Of a stretch of 34,774 nucleotides of DNA, positions 8,532-17,735 are shown in pieces. The stretch comes from Spirochaetales bacterium (lineage in GTDB: Bacteria > Spirochaetota > Spirochaetia > JAGLYY01). A model generated the notes under the pieces. It made no database searches and was not told where the DNA came from. It worked only from the letters and a program-made list of their open reading frames with translations. The translations under genes were made by a program, and so were the position numbers. The first letter of the stretch is position 1; each line of letters starts with the position of its first letter. The stretch spans positions 1-34,774 of the forward strand of contig JAGLYY010000224.1 of the NCBI GenBank assembly GCA_023131935.1. The letters are read 5' to 3'.

Positions 8532-10679
8532 TTAGTGTCTATGTTGATTAGACCTGCCTGAGTCGTGGCGGGGTTTCCGGTGATCGTGATGCGAACTTCC
8601 TTGAGGATCAATAGCGTCGATGTAGCTTAAGTTAATTCTGCCCATCCTATCAATCTCAATAATCTTTACCTGTATTTGCTGCTCAAGCTTCAGTACATCG
8701 GATACTTTTTCAACCCTTTGTCTGGAAAGTTTGGAAATGTGACACAATCCATCCTTTCCCGGAAGAATTTCAACAAAAGCGCCGAAATCAACAATCCGTT
8801 TGACCGTACCCAGGTATACTTTTCCAACCTCAGGCTCTTCAACAAGCCCTCTGATCATTTCTTCAGCAAGACTGGCGCCTTCCTGGTTTTTACTGTAAAT
8901 GGTGATGGTCCCATCATTGTCTATGTTAACAGTTGTATCAGTTTTCTCGCTGATGGCTTTAACATTTTTGCCGCCAGGGCCTATTACCGCGCCAATCTTA
9001 TCCTGTTCAACTTTTATGATGGAAATTTTGGGCGCGTACTCTGAAATAGAACTTTCCGGAGTTCTGATAACTTCGTTCATGATACCGAGGATGTGGAGTC
9101 TTCCTTTATGGGCCTGATCAAGCGCCCGGGCCATAATTTCCGCGGAAACCTGCTTGATTTTAATATCCATCTGAAAAGCGGTGATGCCGTCTTCGGTTCC
9201 AGCGACTTTAAAGTCCATATCACCAAGATGGTCCTCCTCACCGAGGATATCGCTTAAAACCACTGTATTGGTTTCATCACTGATGAGTCCCATTGCGATA
9301 CCAGCAACAGGTTTTTTAATAGGTATACCAGCCTGAAGCAGACTCAAGGACCCCCCACACACCGTCGCCATGGAAGAAGAACCATTAGATTCGAGAACTT
9401 CTGATACAACCCTGATGGTATAGGGAAAATTCTCCTTCGAAGGAAGGACCCCGGCGATTGCACGTTTGGCGAGATGGCCATGTCCAATTTCCCTTCGACC
9501 AGTACCAAGCCGGCCGGTTTCCCCTACAGAGAAGGGAGGGAAGTTGTAATGGAGCATGAAATTATCAAACCGTTTCTCTCCATCGATATCGTCTTTCATC
9601 TGTTCATCAAAAACTGTTCCCAGTGTGGTAACCGCAAGAGCTTGAGTTTCGCCGCGGGTAAAAAGGGCGCTTCCGTGGGTACGGGGCAGTATTTTAATTT
9701 CACAGGAAATAGGGCGAATATCTTCCGGCCCTCTACCGTCGGTACGTATCCCTTTCTCAATGATTGATTTCCTGACAATCGTAGATTCAAGTTCTTCAAA
9801 AACCTCATTGAAAAGTTTTAGCTGCTCCTCTGGAATATCCTCCTCAAATCGGGTAAAAATGTCATTTTTCACCTGCTTGATGGCAGCATAGCGTTCCATT
9901 TTTCCCTTAACGAAACAGGCTTCTTCCATAAGAGAATATGCAGCTTTAATAATATCTTCCCTTTTCGGAAAGCTTTCATCAACCTCAGGAAGGGGCAATT
10001 TCTCTTTTCCAGCAAGCCTGGCAAGTTCAATTTGAGCATTACAGATCTCTTTAATAGTTACTTCGGCTTTGCTGATTGCTTTAATCATCAGATCTTCAGA
10101 GACCTCTTTTCCCCCTCCCTCAACCATGGTGATACCATGTTCGGTGCCGGCAACAACGATCTCTAGTTCCGATGCTTCAATTTGCGCAAAAGTAGGGTTC
10201 AGGATAAGTTCTTCATCAAGATAACAGACCCGAACTGAACCGGTAGGTCCATCAAAGGGGATATCAGATATGGTAACTGCAGCTGATGAAGCAATCATGG
10301 CAATCACATCTGGTGGATTAATCTGGTCGGCGGAAATAACCGTCGGTACAACCTGAATCTCTCTTCCAAATTTCTTTGAAAAGAGGGGTCTCATCGGGCG
10401 GTCAATCAACCGTGAAACAAGGATTTCCTTGTCTTTCGGTCGTGCTTCCCTTTTGAGGAACCCACCGGGAATTTTCCCCGCCGCGTAGAACTTTTCATTG
10501 TACTCAACCTGGAGAGGGACGTAGTCAAGTTCAGATTCCCTGCCGCCGCAGCAGGCGGTAGCAATTACCGCGCTTTCACCAAAACGGGCAAAAACAGATC
10601 CATTTGCCTGTTTGGCCATTTTTCCTGTTTCAAGTATGAGTTCTTTGTCACCAATTTTAATTGTGACTGAGTGTGGCAT
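8532..10679 (-). CDS. pnp: polyribonucleotide nucleotidyltransferase
   Basis: Two RNase PH domains, KH (IIKVEQDKIGAVIGPGGKNVKAISEKT) and S1 (GKVYLGTVKRIVDFGAFVEILPGKDGLCHIS). Confidence 0.98.
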   Translation of the reverse strand: MPHSVTIKIGDKELILETGKMAKQANGSVFARFGESAVIATACCGGRESELDYVPLQVEYNEKFYAAGKIPGGFLKREARPKDKEILVSRLIDRPMRPLFSKKFGREIQVVPTVISADQINPPDVIAMIASSAAVTISDIPFDGPTGSVRVCYLDEELILNPTFAQIEASELEIVVAGTEHGITMVEGGGKEVSEDLMIKAISKAEVTIKEICNAQIELARLAGKEKLPLPEVDESFPKREDIIKAAYSLMEEACFVKGKMERYAAIKQVKNDIFTRFEEDIPEEQLKLFNEVFEELESTIVRKSIIEKGIRTDGRGPEDIRPISCEIKILPRTHGSALFTRGETQALAVTTLGTVFDEQMKDDIDGEKRFDNFMLHYNFPPFSVGETGRLGTGRREIGHGHLAKRAIAGVLPSKENFPYTIRVVSEVLESNGSSSMATVCGGSLSLLQAGIPIKKPVAGIAMGLISDETNTVVLSDILGEEDHLGDMDFKVAGTEDGITAFQMDIKIKQVSAEIMARALDQAHKGRLHILGIMNEVIRTPESSISEYAPKISIIKVEQDKIGAVIGPGGKNVKAISEKTDTTVNIDNDGTITIYSKNQEGASLAEEMIRGLVEEPEVGKVYLGTVKRIVDFGAFVEILPGKDGLCHISKLSRQRVEKVSDVLKLEQQIQVKIIEIDRMGRINLSYIDAIDPQGSSHHDHRKPRHDSGRSNQHRH

Positions 10680-10683
10680 TGTA

Positions 10684-10953
10684 TTACTTCCTTAAATTTA
10701 GTTTTTTCAGGATTTCCCGATATTTATCAAGTTCCGTACGTTTCAGGTATGTTAAAAGTCTTCTTCTCTGTCCTACCATCTTCAGCAGGCCCCGTCTGGA
10801 AGCGTGATCTTTCTTATGTTCCTTGAAGTGTTCTGTGAGATCCTGAATCCGGGCGGTCAGAAGCGCAATTTGAACCTCTGTCGAACCTGTATTTTTTTCA
10901 TCCAGTCCAAAATCCTTGACGATAGCCATTTTCTGTTCTTTGGTTAAAGCCAT
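10684..10953 (-). CDS. rpsO: 30S ribosomal protein S15
   Basis: [70 protein letters not shown]. Start at 10953 fits the upstream AAAGGAGAATGAG SD; the track start is 6 nt further upstream. Confidence 0.97.
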   Translation of the reverse strand: MALTKEQKMAIVKDFGLDEKNTGSTEVQIALLTARIQDLTEHFKEHKKDHASRRGLLKMVGQRRRLLTYLKRTELDKYREILKKLNLRK

Positions 10954-11000
10954 TCTCATTCTCCTTTATGTATGGCAAATAGTAATGATATGCAAATAAA

Positions 11001-11049
11001 TCCCCTTACGGGAGTTGTTGAATACTATGGGTAAATTGATATGTATTCA
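11001..11049 (-). promoter_or_regulatory. structured rpsO 5' leader (candidate S15 autoregulatory element)
   Basis: Minus strand TGAATAC...GTATTCA stem (11049-11043 with 11025-11019), followed by TCCC-GTAA-GGGG, a GNRA-loop hairpin (11013-11002), before the rpsO SD. Confidence 0.4.
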
Positions 11050-11055
11050 TTGACC

Positions 11056-11083
11056 AGTTTACCCAAAAAAGTACAAAAGTCAA
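11056..11083 (-). promoter_or_regulatory. candidate sigma70-type promoter for rpsO-pnp
   Basis: Minus strand TTGACT (11083-11078), 16 nt, TAAACT (11061-11056), in the truB-rpsO gap. Confidence 0.5.
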
Positions 11084-11088
11084 TCTAT

Positions 11089-12000
11089 CTACTGTTTTCC
11101 ATTTTTAAAATCATACTTTTGTTTCGGTATCACAAACTCATACTTATAGGTTTCTCCTCTGTGGGAACAGAGGGCTATAAATTGATTATCTTCGTCGATG
11201 AAGGCGAAATACCCCTCCTGGGGGTGTGTAAAACCTGACAAATGTTTCTCTATTCCAGCACCTGTAAGTACTTGCTTAATCGATTGTTTATCTAATAAAA
11301 TCTTCTGAATCCCCCCTATCCGGTCGATAGCTTTTATCCCTTCGAAAAAGTCACTTTCAGGAGAAAATTCCTCAGGCGTTTTTCCATCCTCGACCAGGTA
11401 CGGTCCTACCGCGGTTCTTCTAAGGGAGGTGAGATACCCGCAGGAACCGCTGCTTCGTCCGAGGTCCCTCGCAAGGCTCCTGATATAGGTTCCTTTTCCG
11501 CAGATTACCTTTATCGTAAGATAAGGTGGTTTCCACCCAAGAATAGAAAGCTCCTTTATCTGAACTTCCCTCCCGGGCATTTCAACAATTTCCCCCGCCC
11601 GAACCCTTTCGTGAGCCCGTTTCCCATTAATATGAATCGCTGAATATGCGGGGGGGCGTTGTTTTATGGTGCCGCGAAATGTGGGGAGAACTTCTTCAAT
11701 GGTGCCAAGGTCCGGAACCGGAGCCGTTTGAATAAGTGCCCCCTCCGGATCCAAAGTATCGGTTTCCTTGCCGAAGCAGATTATTCCCTCATAGGTTTTA
11801 TCCATCCCGGTGATGTGAGGAACAAGTTTTGTGAATTGTCCGGTGAGAACAACGAGAATGCCGGATGCAAATTTGTCGAGGGTCCCTGTATGACCTACCC
11901 TTTTCTCATTAAGGACACGTTTAACCCTGGAAAGGGCCTGAAATGAGGTGACCCCTTCAGGTTTATCAAGAAGAAGGAGACCTGAAGCTCTTTTTCTCAA
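11089..12000 (-). CDS. truB: tRNA pseudouridine(55) synthase
   Basis: LLLDKPEGVTSFQAL, GHTGTLDKFASGILVVLTG, RPPAYSAIHINGKRAHERVRAGE, CGKGTYIRSLARDLG. Confidence 0.97.
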   Translation of the reverse strand: MRKRASGLLLLDKPEGVTSFQALSRVKRVLNEKRVGHTGTLDKFASGILVVLTGQFTKLVPHITGMDKTYEGIICFGKETDTLDPEGALIQTAPVPDLGTIEEVLPTFRGTIKQRPPAYSAIHINGKRAHERVRAGEIVEMPGREVQIKELSILGWKPPYLTIKVICGKGTYIRSLARDLGRSSGSCGYLTSLRRTAVGPYLVEDGKTPEEFSPESDFFEGIKAIDRIGGIQKILLDKQSIKQVLTGAGIEKHLSGFTHPQEGYFAFIDEDNQFIALCSHRGETYKYEFVIPKQKYDFKNGKQ

Positions 12001-12344
12001 GTATTCAGTTCCTCAATCTTTTTAATCATGTTGAAGCCATCTTCTATTGAATTGTCAAGGATAAATATTAATTTCGGGGTCTGTCTAATCTTCAGTTTTT
12101 TGCCGAGGATGCCCTGAATAAAGCCTGTAGCGTGATTCAAAGCATCAACAGAAGATTGGAGTTTTTTGCGGCCTTCAAATCCGGATATATAGATTTTAGC
12201 GTATGCTATATCCTTCGAGACATCAACATCTGAAATCGATATCATGGTTGTAACACGGGGATCTTTAATGATCCCTTTCATAATCATCATACTGATTTCT
12301 TCTCTTAACAGGCTTTTTACCCGTTCCAGTCTATGTTCTGCCAT
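11997..12344 (-). CDS. rbfA: ribosome-binding factor A
   Basis: RbfA fold sequence: RLERVKSLLREEISMMI...DPRVTTMISISDVDVSKDIAYAKIYIS...RQTPKLIFILDNSIEDGFNM. Confidence 0.95.
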   Translation of the reverse strand: MAEHRLERVKSLLREEISMMIMKGIIKDPRVTTMISISDVDVSKDIAYAKIYISGFEGRKKLQSSVDALNHATGFIQGILGKKLKIRQTPKLIFILDNSIEDGFNMIKKIEELNT

Positions 12345-12352
12345 CGGTCCTT

Positions 12353-14884
12353 CTATTTATTTTCCGGCTTACCGAGTTTCTTCGCGATCTCTTTAATCTC
12401 AAAGACTTCAAGCTGATCTCCAACCTGAATGTCCTGGAAGGTCTCAATACCGATACCACATTCGTATCCGGCATCAACTTCCCTGGCATCTTCTTTAAAC
12501 CGCTTGAGACTGGTGATTTTTCCGGTATGCTGTTCAATACCTTCACGGAATACTCTGACATTGGATCCCCGTTTTACCTTACCGGTAAGAACATAGGTAC
12601 CTGCAATAACACCAATCTTTGGTACTTTGAAGGTATCCCGTACCTCTATGGTAGCAACGACCTCCTCCTTGAGTTCAGGAGCAAGCAGCCCTTCCATCGC
12701 TGATCGGATATCATCAACAGCATCATAGATGATGTTATACTTCCGGATTTCAACTTTTTCCCGGTCGGCTAGTATCTGAGCCTTTGAGGTCGGCCGAACG
12801 TGGAAGCCAATGATAATTGCGTTTGAAGCGACCGCCAGGTTAACATCGTTCTCAATAACTGCACCGGCAGATGTATGAATTGCAGTGAGCCGAATCTCCT
12901 TGGTGCTGAGCTTTTCAAGAGCGCTTTTGAGGGCTTCAACAGAACCGTGTACATCACCCTTGATGATAACCTTGAGTTCCTTAATCTCGCCGTCCTGGAT
13001 TGAATCGTAGAGATTATCCAGAGTAATTTTCTTGACGTTTGCGGCTTCACCCTGTTTTTCGAGCTCCTGACGTTTTGCACCGATTTGTCTCGCGAACTTT
13101 TCGGATTCTGTTACCTGAAAAGGTGCTCCGGCATCAGGAATTCCTGTAAAACCAAGGATTTCAATAGGTATTGCCGGCGGTGCTTCGGTAATCTTATTTC
13201 CCTTGTCATCAAATATAGCTCGAACCTTGCCAGGATAGACTCCAGCAACAAAAGCATCACCAATGCGCAGGGTACCCCTTTCTATTATGACTGTGGACAC
13301 AATACCCCGGCCATGATCAACCTTTGATTCAATAATCTTTCCCTCAGCCCGACAGCTGTAATTTGCTTTTAACTCAAGAACCTCTGCCTGTAAGAGGATG
13401 CTGTCAAGAAGTTCAGCAACTCCCTGTCCCTTCAAAGCGGATAGTTCAGCGAAAATCGTTGAACCGCCCCAATCTTCCGGAATGAGATTGTATTCCGAAA
13501 GTTGCTGTTTTACCCTATCGGGATTCGCTTCGGGGAGATCAATTTTATTAACAGCTACTATGATAGGAACTCCTGCCTCTTTAGCATGGTTCAGCGCTTC
13601 TACTGTTTGGGGCATAACACCATCGTTTGCGGCGACAACCAGCACAACGATGTCAGTAACCTGTGCTCCACGAGCCCGCATGAGAGTAAATGCTTCATGG
13701 CCGGGAGTATCAAGGAAAATGATATCTCCCTGAGGGAGAGCCACTTTGTACGCTCCAATATGTTGGGTGATTCCACCGAATTCACCAGCGACTACATCGG
13801 ACTTTCGGATGGTATCCAGGAGTTTTGTTTTACCATGATCAACGTGACCCATCACCGTTACAATGGGAGGGCGAGTCTTCAGATCCTCATCCTGGTCTTT
13901 TTCGCTCTCTATGATGGTTTCATCGTAGAGTGAGACAATTTTAACCTTCGCGCCATATTCTTCGGCAACAACGGCGGCTGTTTCCGCGTCAATCTGTTGA
14001 TTGATGGTGACCATCATTCCAAGTCCCATCAGTTTCCCGATGATTTCCGAAGCTTTCAGATTCATTTTTTTTGCGAGATCACTGACCGTAATGACCTCCA
14101 TCATATCGATTTCCTTGGGCACAGGATTCGATCTCTGGACGGTCTTCTTCTTTATCTGAAAATCTTTCTCTTTAAGATTCTGTTTCTTACTCTTCTGATA
14201 GGCAGGTTTCTTTTTTGCTTTATAGAATTTTTTCCCTGCCGGTTTTTTATCTCCTACTGGCGGAGCAGTTTGCTCGGGTTTAAATCCGGGACGCTGCTGA
14301 GGTCTGAAATTCCGCTGAGGTCCTCTATTTCCTCCAGGTCCGCCTGTTTGAGGTCTACCGCCCTGGGATGGTCTTCCACCCTGGGGAGGTCTACCACCCT
14401 GTGTTGGACGTCGATTTGGTCCTTCACCGCCTGCTGGGGGTCTTCGGTTATAACCTCCCCTGTTCCCACCGGTTCTGGGTCGGGGTTTCTCATTAGCAAA
14501 AATACCCTTGTTATAGGGTTCGGAGGGTGTTCGGGCAGGATGTGCTTTACGGGGATGCCGGTGACCTTCTGTCCCCTCGGCAACCATCTTTTTAGCATAT
14601 GTCTTTGCTGCTTGAGGTTTGCGGCCGGCTATTCCGGTCCTAACGGGCTTTTCCTTTCCAGGTCCGGATGAAGATGGAGCCTTTACGCGGGGTTCTTCTT
14701 CAACGGATGGTTTCTCATCTTTCTTAGCGACAACCCTGGGCACAGTTTTCTTGGTCCGCTTTTTAACAACAACTACCTTCTTCCGTTCCAGCTTCGTTTC
14801 TTCCACGGCAGCTGCCGATTCTGGTTTCCTGTGTTTTATAAGAGTCGCTTTTGGTTTCTGTTTCTTTTCCTGCTCTTCAGCCAT
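12353..14884 (-). CDS. infB: translation initiation factor IF-2 with low-complexity RG/GGRP-rich N-terminal extension
   Basis: G-domain [62 protein letters not shown]-terminus [15 protein letters not shown]...[22 protein letters not shown]. Confidence 0.98.
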   Translation of the reverse strand: MAEEQEKKQKPKATLIKHRKPESAAAVEETKLERKKVVVVKKRTKKTVPRVVAKKDEKPSVEEEPRVKAPSSSGPGKEKPVRTGIAGRKPQAAKTYAKKMVAEGTEGHRHPRKAHPARTPSEPYNKGIFANEKPRPRTGGNRGGYNRRPPAGGEGPNRRPTQGGRPPQGGRPSQGGRPQTGGPGGNRGPQRNFRPQQRPGFKPEQTAPPVGDKKPAGKKFYKAKKKPAYQKSKKQNLKEKDFQIKKKTVQRSNPVPKEIDMMEVITVSDLAKKMNLKASEIIGKLMGLGMMVTINQQIDAETAAVVAEEYGAKVKIVSLYDETIIESEKDQDEDLKTRPPIVTVMGHVDHGKTKLLDTIRKSDVVAGEFGGITQHIGAYKVALPQGDIIFLDTPGHEAFTLMRARGAQVTDIVVLVVAANDGVMPQTVEALNHAKEAGVPIIVAVNKIDLPEANPDRVKQQLSEYNLIPEDWGGSTIFAELSALKGQGVAELLDSILLQAEVLELKANYSCRAEGKIIESKVDHGRGIVSTVIIERGTLRIGDAFVAGVYPGKVRAIFDDKGNKITEAPPAIPIEILGFTGIPDAGAPFQVTESEKFARQIGAKRQELEKQGEAANVKKITLDNLYDSIQDGEIKELKVIIKGDVHGSVEALKSALEKLSTKEIRLTAIHTSAGAVIENDVNLAVASNAIIIGFHVRPTSKAQILADREKVEIRKYNIIYDAVDDIRSAMEGLLAPELKEEVVATIEVRDTFKVPKIGVIAGTYVLTGKVKRGSNVRVFREGIEQHTGKITSLKRFKEDAREVDAGYECGIGIETFQDIQVGDQLEVFEIKEIAKKLGKPENK

Positions 14885-14900
14885 ATATCCTCTTTATCGC

Positions 14901-14938
14901 ATTCGGCTTTTTCTATAATAATCGATTCCAGCCGAATC
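14901..14938 (-). other. inverted repeats in the nusA-infB intergenic RNA (two mutually exclusive stems)
   Basis: Minus strand ATTCGGCT...AGCCGAAT (14937-14930 with 14908-14901), overlapping GATTC-GGCTG-GAATC (14938-14934 with 14928-14924). Confidence 0.4.
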
Positions 14939-14947
14939 CAATGATAT

Positions 14948-16393
14948 CTATTCCTCTTCCTCTATCTCGAAGCTCAGTCCAACCCCACAGTTTGGACATT
15001 GGGTCATGTCAACAGAAATTGCATTCCCACATTCAGGACACTCGAAGTATTCCTCTTCAGGCTCCTCTTCTGCTTCTTCTGTATCTTCCGATTCTTCTTC
15101 GATAATGTCAACATTCTCGAGAATGATCGATTTAATCTTCTTTATATCCTCTTCGCTCAAGTTTTCAAACTTGGCAAGTTCCTCATCTGTAAGAGACACG
15201 AGAGTTTCAATAAGTTCTATACCATCCTCGTAAAGGATATTGATAATATGTTCAGGAAGCCCTGGAAGTTCGGAAATTCGGATAATTTCCTCTTCTTCCT
15301 CGTAATCTCGAAAGAGTGCCTCAACAGCCCTTTTAGATTCAATGGAGATATCCATTTCCTCGAACTGGGCTTCAGTCTTTACATCAATATTCCAGTCTGT
15401 CAATCTATTAGCAAGACGGACGTTCAATCCCTGTTTTCCGATAGCGAGTGATAACTGGCTTTCATCAACAATAGCAATGGCTTGCCGTTTTGCTTCGTCT
15501 ACAATAACGACCTGTTTGACCTCGGCGGGGGAAAGGGCGTTTTTAACGAACTCCCGGGGATCATTCTCGTATTTAAGAATATCGATTTTCTCCCCCTCAA
15601 GCTCCCTTACAATTGCCTGGATCCGGACACCCTTCATACCGACGCACGCACCGACGGGATCTACATCATCCCTATTAGAGTACACCGCGAGCTTTGTTCG
15701 ATATCCCGGTTCACGCACTATCTTAAATATTTCCACAATCTGATCATATACTTCAGGAACTTCAAGATCGAAAATGCGTTTCACAAAATCGGTATGTGTC
15801 CTCGAAAGGACGATCTGCAGTCCCGAAGGTGTTTTATTTACTTCGTAAATAAGAGCTTTAATGCGGTCATTCGGCCGGTAAATCTCTCTTGGAGATTGAT
15901 ACCGTTTCGGAAGAATACCTTCGATTTTACCAAGATCGACAAAAATGTTCCCATTTCTCTCTCTCTGATAGTAACCGATGATCATTTCACCAACTTTTTC
16001 CTGAAATTCGGAATAGAGGGTGTCTTTCTGTATCTCCCGGAGGGTCTGCTTTGCCTTCTGCTTGGCAGTCTGAACAGCAACCCGGTCGAATTCTTTTATG
16101 TTGATTTCAATCAACAGTTCATCACCGATTTCACATTCATCGTTGAGTTCAAGGGCCTCTTCCAGACTGATTTCAGCAACCGGATCATAAATATCTTCAA
16201 CAATGCTTTTTCTTGCAAAGAGAGCCACATCGTTACCATCTTCACTGAAACGGACTACAGCGTTATCAGCTGTTCCGAATTTCCGTTTATATGCCGCATA
16301 GAGAAAATCTTCTATCGTTTTAACGACAAGTTCCTCTGATATTCCGCGATCTTGCACCAGTGCTTTTATTGCATCAGCTAATTCAGAAGACAT
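14948..16393 (-). CDS. nusA: transcription termination/antitermination factor NusA with C-terminal acidic linker and zinc ribbon
   Basis: N-terminal NusA domain, S1 (GEMIIGYYQRERNGNIFVDLG), KH domains (DPVGACVGMKGVRIQAIVREL; QLSLAIGKQGLNVRLANRLT), HhH/AR-like segment, then CPEC-X10-CPNC at the C-terminus. Confidence 0.97.
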   Translation of the reverse strand: MSSELADAIKALVQDRGISEELVVKTIEDFLYAAYKRKFGTADNAVVRFSEDGNDVALFARKSIVEDIYDPVAEISLEEALELNDECEIGDELLIEINIKEFDRVAVQTAKQKAKQTLREIQKDTLYSEFQEKVGEMIIGYYQRERNGNIFVDLGKIEGILPKRYQSPREIYRPNDRIKALIYEVNKTPSGLQIVLSRTHTDFVKRIFDLEVPEVYDQIVEIFKIVREPGYRTKLAVYSNRDDVDPVGACVGMKGVRIQAIVRELEGEKIDILKYENDPREFVKNALSPAEVKQVVIVDEAKRQAIAIVDESQLSLAIGKQGLNVRLANRLTDWNIDVKTEAQFEEMDISIESKRAVEALFRDYEEEEEIIRISELPGLPEHIINILYEDGIELIETLVSLTDEELAKFENLSEEDIKKIKSIILENVDIIEEESEDTEEAEEEPEEEYFECPECGNAISVDMTQCPNCGVGLSFEIEEEE

Positions 16394-16858
16394 CTACTTT
16401 CTGACCTCCTGTGAATATGCTAATTTAGCTTTCTGGATATTTGAACCTTCAATTCTCATTGTATTTCCATCCGCCTCAAGAGTAATAGTAGTACCACCAT
16501 GAAGTATTTTACCCATAATCCATTCCTGGGAATCTGCCAAAAACACTTTAACCAAACGGCCTGTGAAGATGTCAAATTCATCCAGATATTTCAGTTTCCT
16601 GCTCAATCCCGGAGATGATATCTCAAGATTGATCTCCCGTGTATCCTCAACAAGCTCAACACGTGGGCGCAGAGTCTTCGAGACCTCCACGCAGTCACTA
16701 ATAGTAACACCAGTTTCCTGGTGAATGACGATATGAACCTCAAGGATTCCCCGCCTTTGCTGCCGGGCGATCTCGACAATTTCAAAACCAAGCCCTTTGG
16801 TTACAGGCTGTAGTTCCGCGTAAAGATTGTGAGTTTCTTTCGGACGGCTATCCATATC
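16394..16858 (-). CDS. rimP: ribosome maturation factor RimP
   Basis: LQPVTKGLGFEIVEIARQQRRGILEVHIVIHQETGVTISDCVEVSKTLRP...EISSPGLSRKL. ATG at 16858 has AGGAG upstream; the track start (GTG 16876) is possible but less likely. Confidence 0.93.
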   Translation of the reverse strand, partial: DMDSRPKETHNLYAELQPVTKGLGFEIVEIARQQRRGILEVHIVIHQETGVTISDCVEVSKTLRPRVELVEDTREINLEISSPGLSRKLKYLDEFDIFTGRLVKVFLADSQEWIMGKILHGGTTITLEADGNTMRIEGSNIQKAKLAYSQEVRK

Positions 16859-16887
16859 TCTCCTATAAACTCCCACCGCTAAAGCCT

Positions 16888-16913
16888 AAAAAAGGAGTCG
16901 AACCTTCGACTCC
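16888..16913 (-). terminator. intrinsic terminator/attenuator in the rimP-nusA-infB leader
   Basis: Minus strand GGAGTCGAA-GG-TTCGACTCC followed directly by TTTTTT (16893-16888), about 30 nt before the rimP ATG. Confidence 0.75.
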
Positions 16914-16944
16914 CCACAAGCTAGCTCATTCAGGATGACAGACA

Positions 16945-16973
16945 ATAATAGCAGGACATCAATTCTTAGTCAA
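16945..16973 (-). promoter_or_regulatory. candidate sigma70-type promoter for the rimP-nusA-infB operon
   Basis: Minus strand TTGACT (16973-16968), exactly 17 nt, TATTAT (16950-16945); lies upstream of the terminator at 16888-16913. Confidence 0.6.
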
Positions 16974-17001
16974 TAACAGGAAAAGAAACCCATACAAATC
17001 A

Positions 17002-17020
17002 CCGGAACGTACCTTTCCGG
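17002..17020 (-). terminator. possible weak terminator hairpin after comF
   Basis: Minus strand CCGGAA-AGGTACG-TTCCGG immediately after the comF stop; no strong T tract follows. Confidence 0.3.
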
Positions 17021-17021
17021 A

Positions 17022-17735
17022 TTAGTCCATTGCCAGAGTAATACAGAAAACCTTCATTACCCCCTGCTCTTTGAGTACTCCGGCACATTCATGCAAAGTT
17101 GAACCGGTAGTAAATACATCATCCACGAGGACAACCTGCTCAGGCAGGTCATTCTTCACTGACAGGCTGGAAAATCGCTTTTTCAGGTGAATCTTTCCTT
17201 TGAGGTTGCTTTTTCTTGCCTCCCGATCCAATCCTTTCTGCATGCCGCCGTTATCCCGGTGTAAAAGGGGAAGTACCTTTCGGTCTGACAGTTCAAGCAG
17301 GGTCATTACCTGGTCCCAGCCCCTTTTTTTATATGATCTCTTTGAGCAGGGTACAGGGATGAGGGGAAGAGCGGGATATTCTCTGTTAAGGGTGGATGAA
17401 AAAAATGGATAAAAAAAGTGAACAAGTCTGGTATACCCCTCCTCCTTATACCTATGTATCATTTCCCGGATTATTCCCGAATAATGAAAGACCGAAAAAT
17501 GACTGTCGAAGGCATAGGAGTGGTTTCTGCAACGTGTACAGATTACTTTTTCACTCATAAGGTCCCTCCCGCAAATGGTGCAGCGGGTCCCTGAAACAAA
17601 AGGCAAGGTATAAGTGCAGCGGTCACAAACACCTCTCCGAATCTGCTCGACTCCGTCGAGGGGAGCCCCGCAGTAAAGACAACCTTCAGGGAAAAGATAT
17701 TCAGAGAGGTATTCCAGAAACCGGGGATGCTTCAC
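17022..17735 (-). CDS. comF: ComF/ComFC family phosphoribosyltransferase-like protein
   Basis: N-terminal Cys pairs (CLYCG, CDRC, CTICG, CTRC) and PRPP-binding motif VVLVDDVFTTGST. GTG start. Confidence 0.9.
   Translation of the reverse strand: MKHPRFLEYLSEYLFPEGCLYCGAPLDGVEQIRRGVCDRCTYTLPFVSGTRCTICGRDLMSEKVICTRCRNHSYAFDSHFSVFHYSGIIREMIHRYKEEGYTRLVHFFYPFFSSTLNREYPALPLIPVPCSKRSYKKRGWDQVMTLLELSDRKVLPLLHRDNGGMQKGLDREARKSNLKGKIHLKKRFSSLSVKNDLPEQVVLVDDVFTTGSTLHECAGVLKEQGVMKVFCITLAMD

Noticed and set aside
13997-14671. 224-aa plus-strand ORF
   Set aside because: Antisense to the low-complexity N-terminus of infB; Ser/Leu-rich repeats mirror the GGRP repeats.
15482-16339. 285-aa plus-strand ORF
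   Set aside because: Entirely antisense to nusA, whose sequence is unambiguous.
16888-16920. tRNA T-arm lookalike (minus strand GAAGGTTCGACTCCTTT)
   Set aside because: Fits a T-stem/loop, but no matching 5' acceptor strand, D-arm, anticodon arm or CCA was found; the perfect stem plus T6 fits an intrinsic terminator better.
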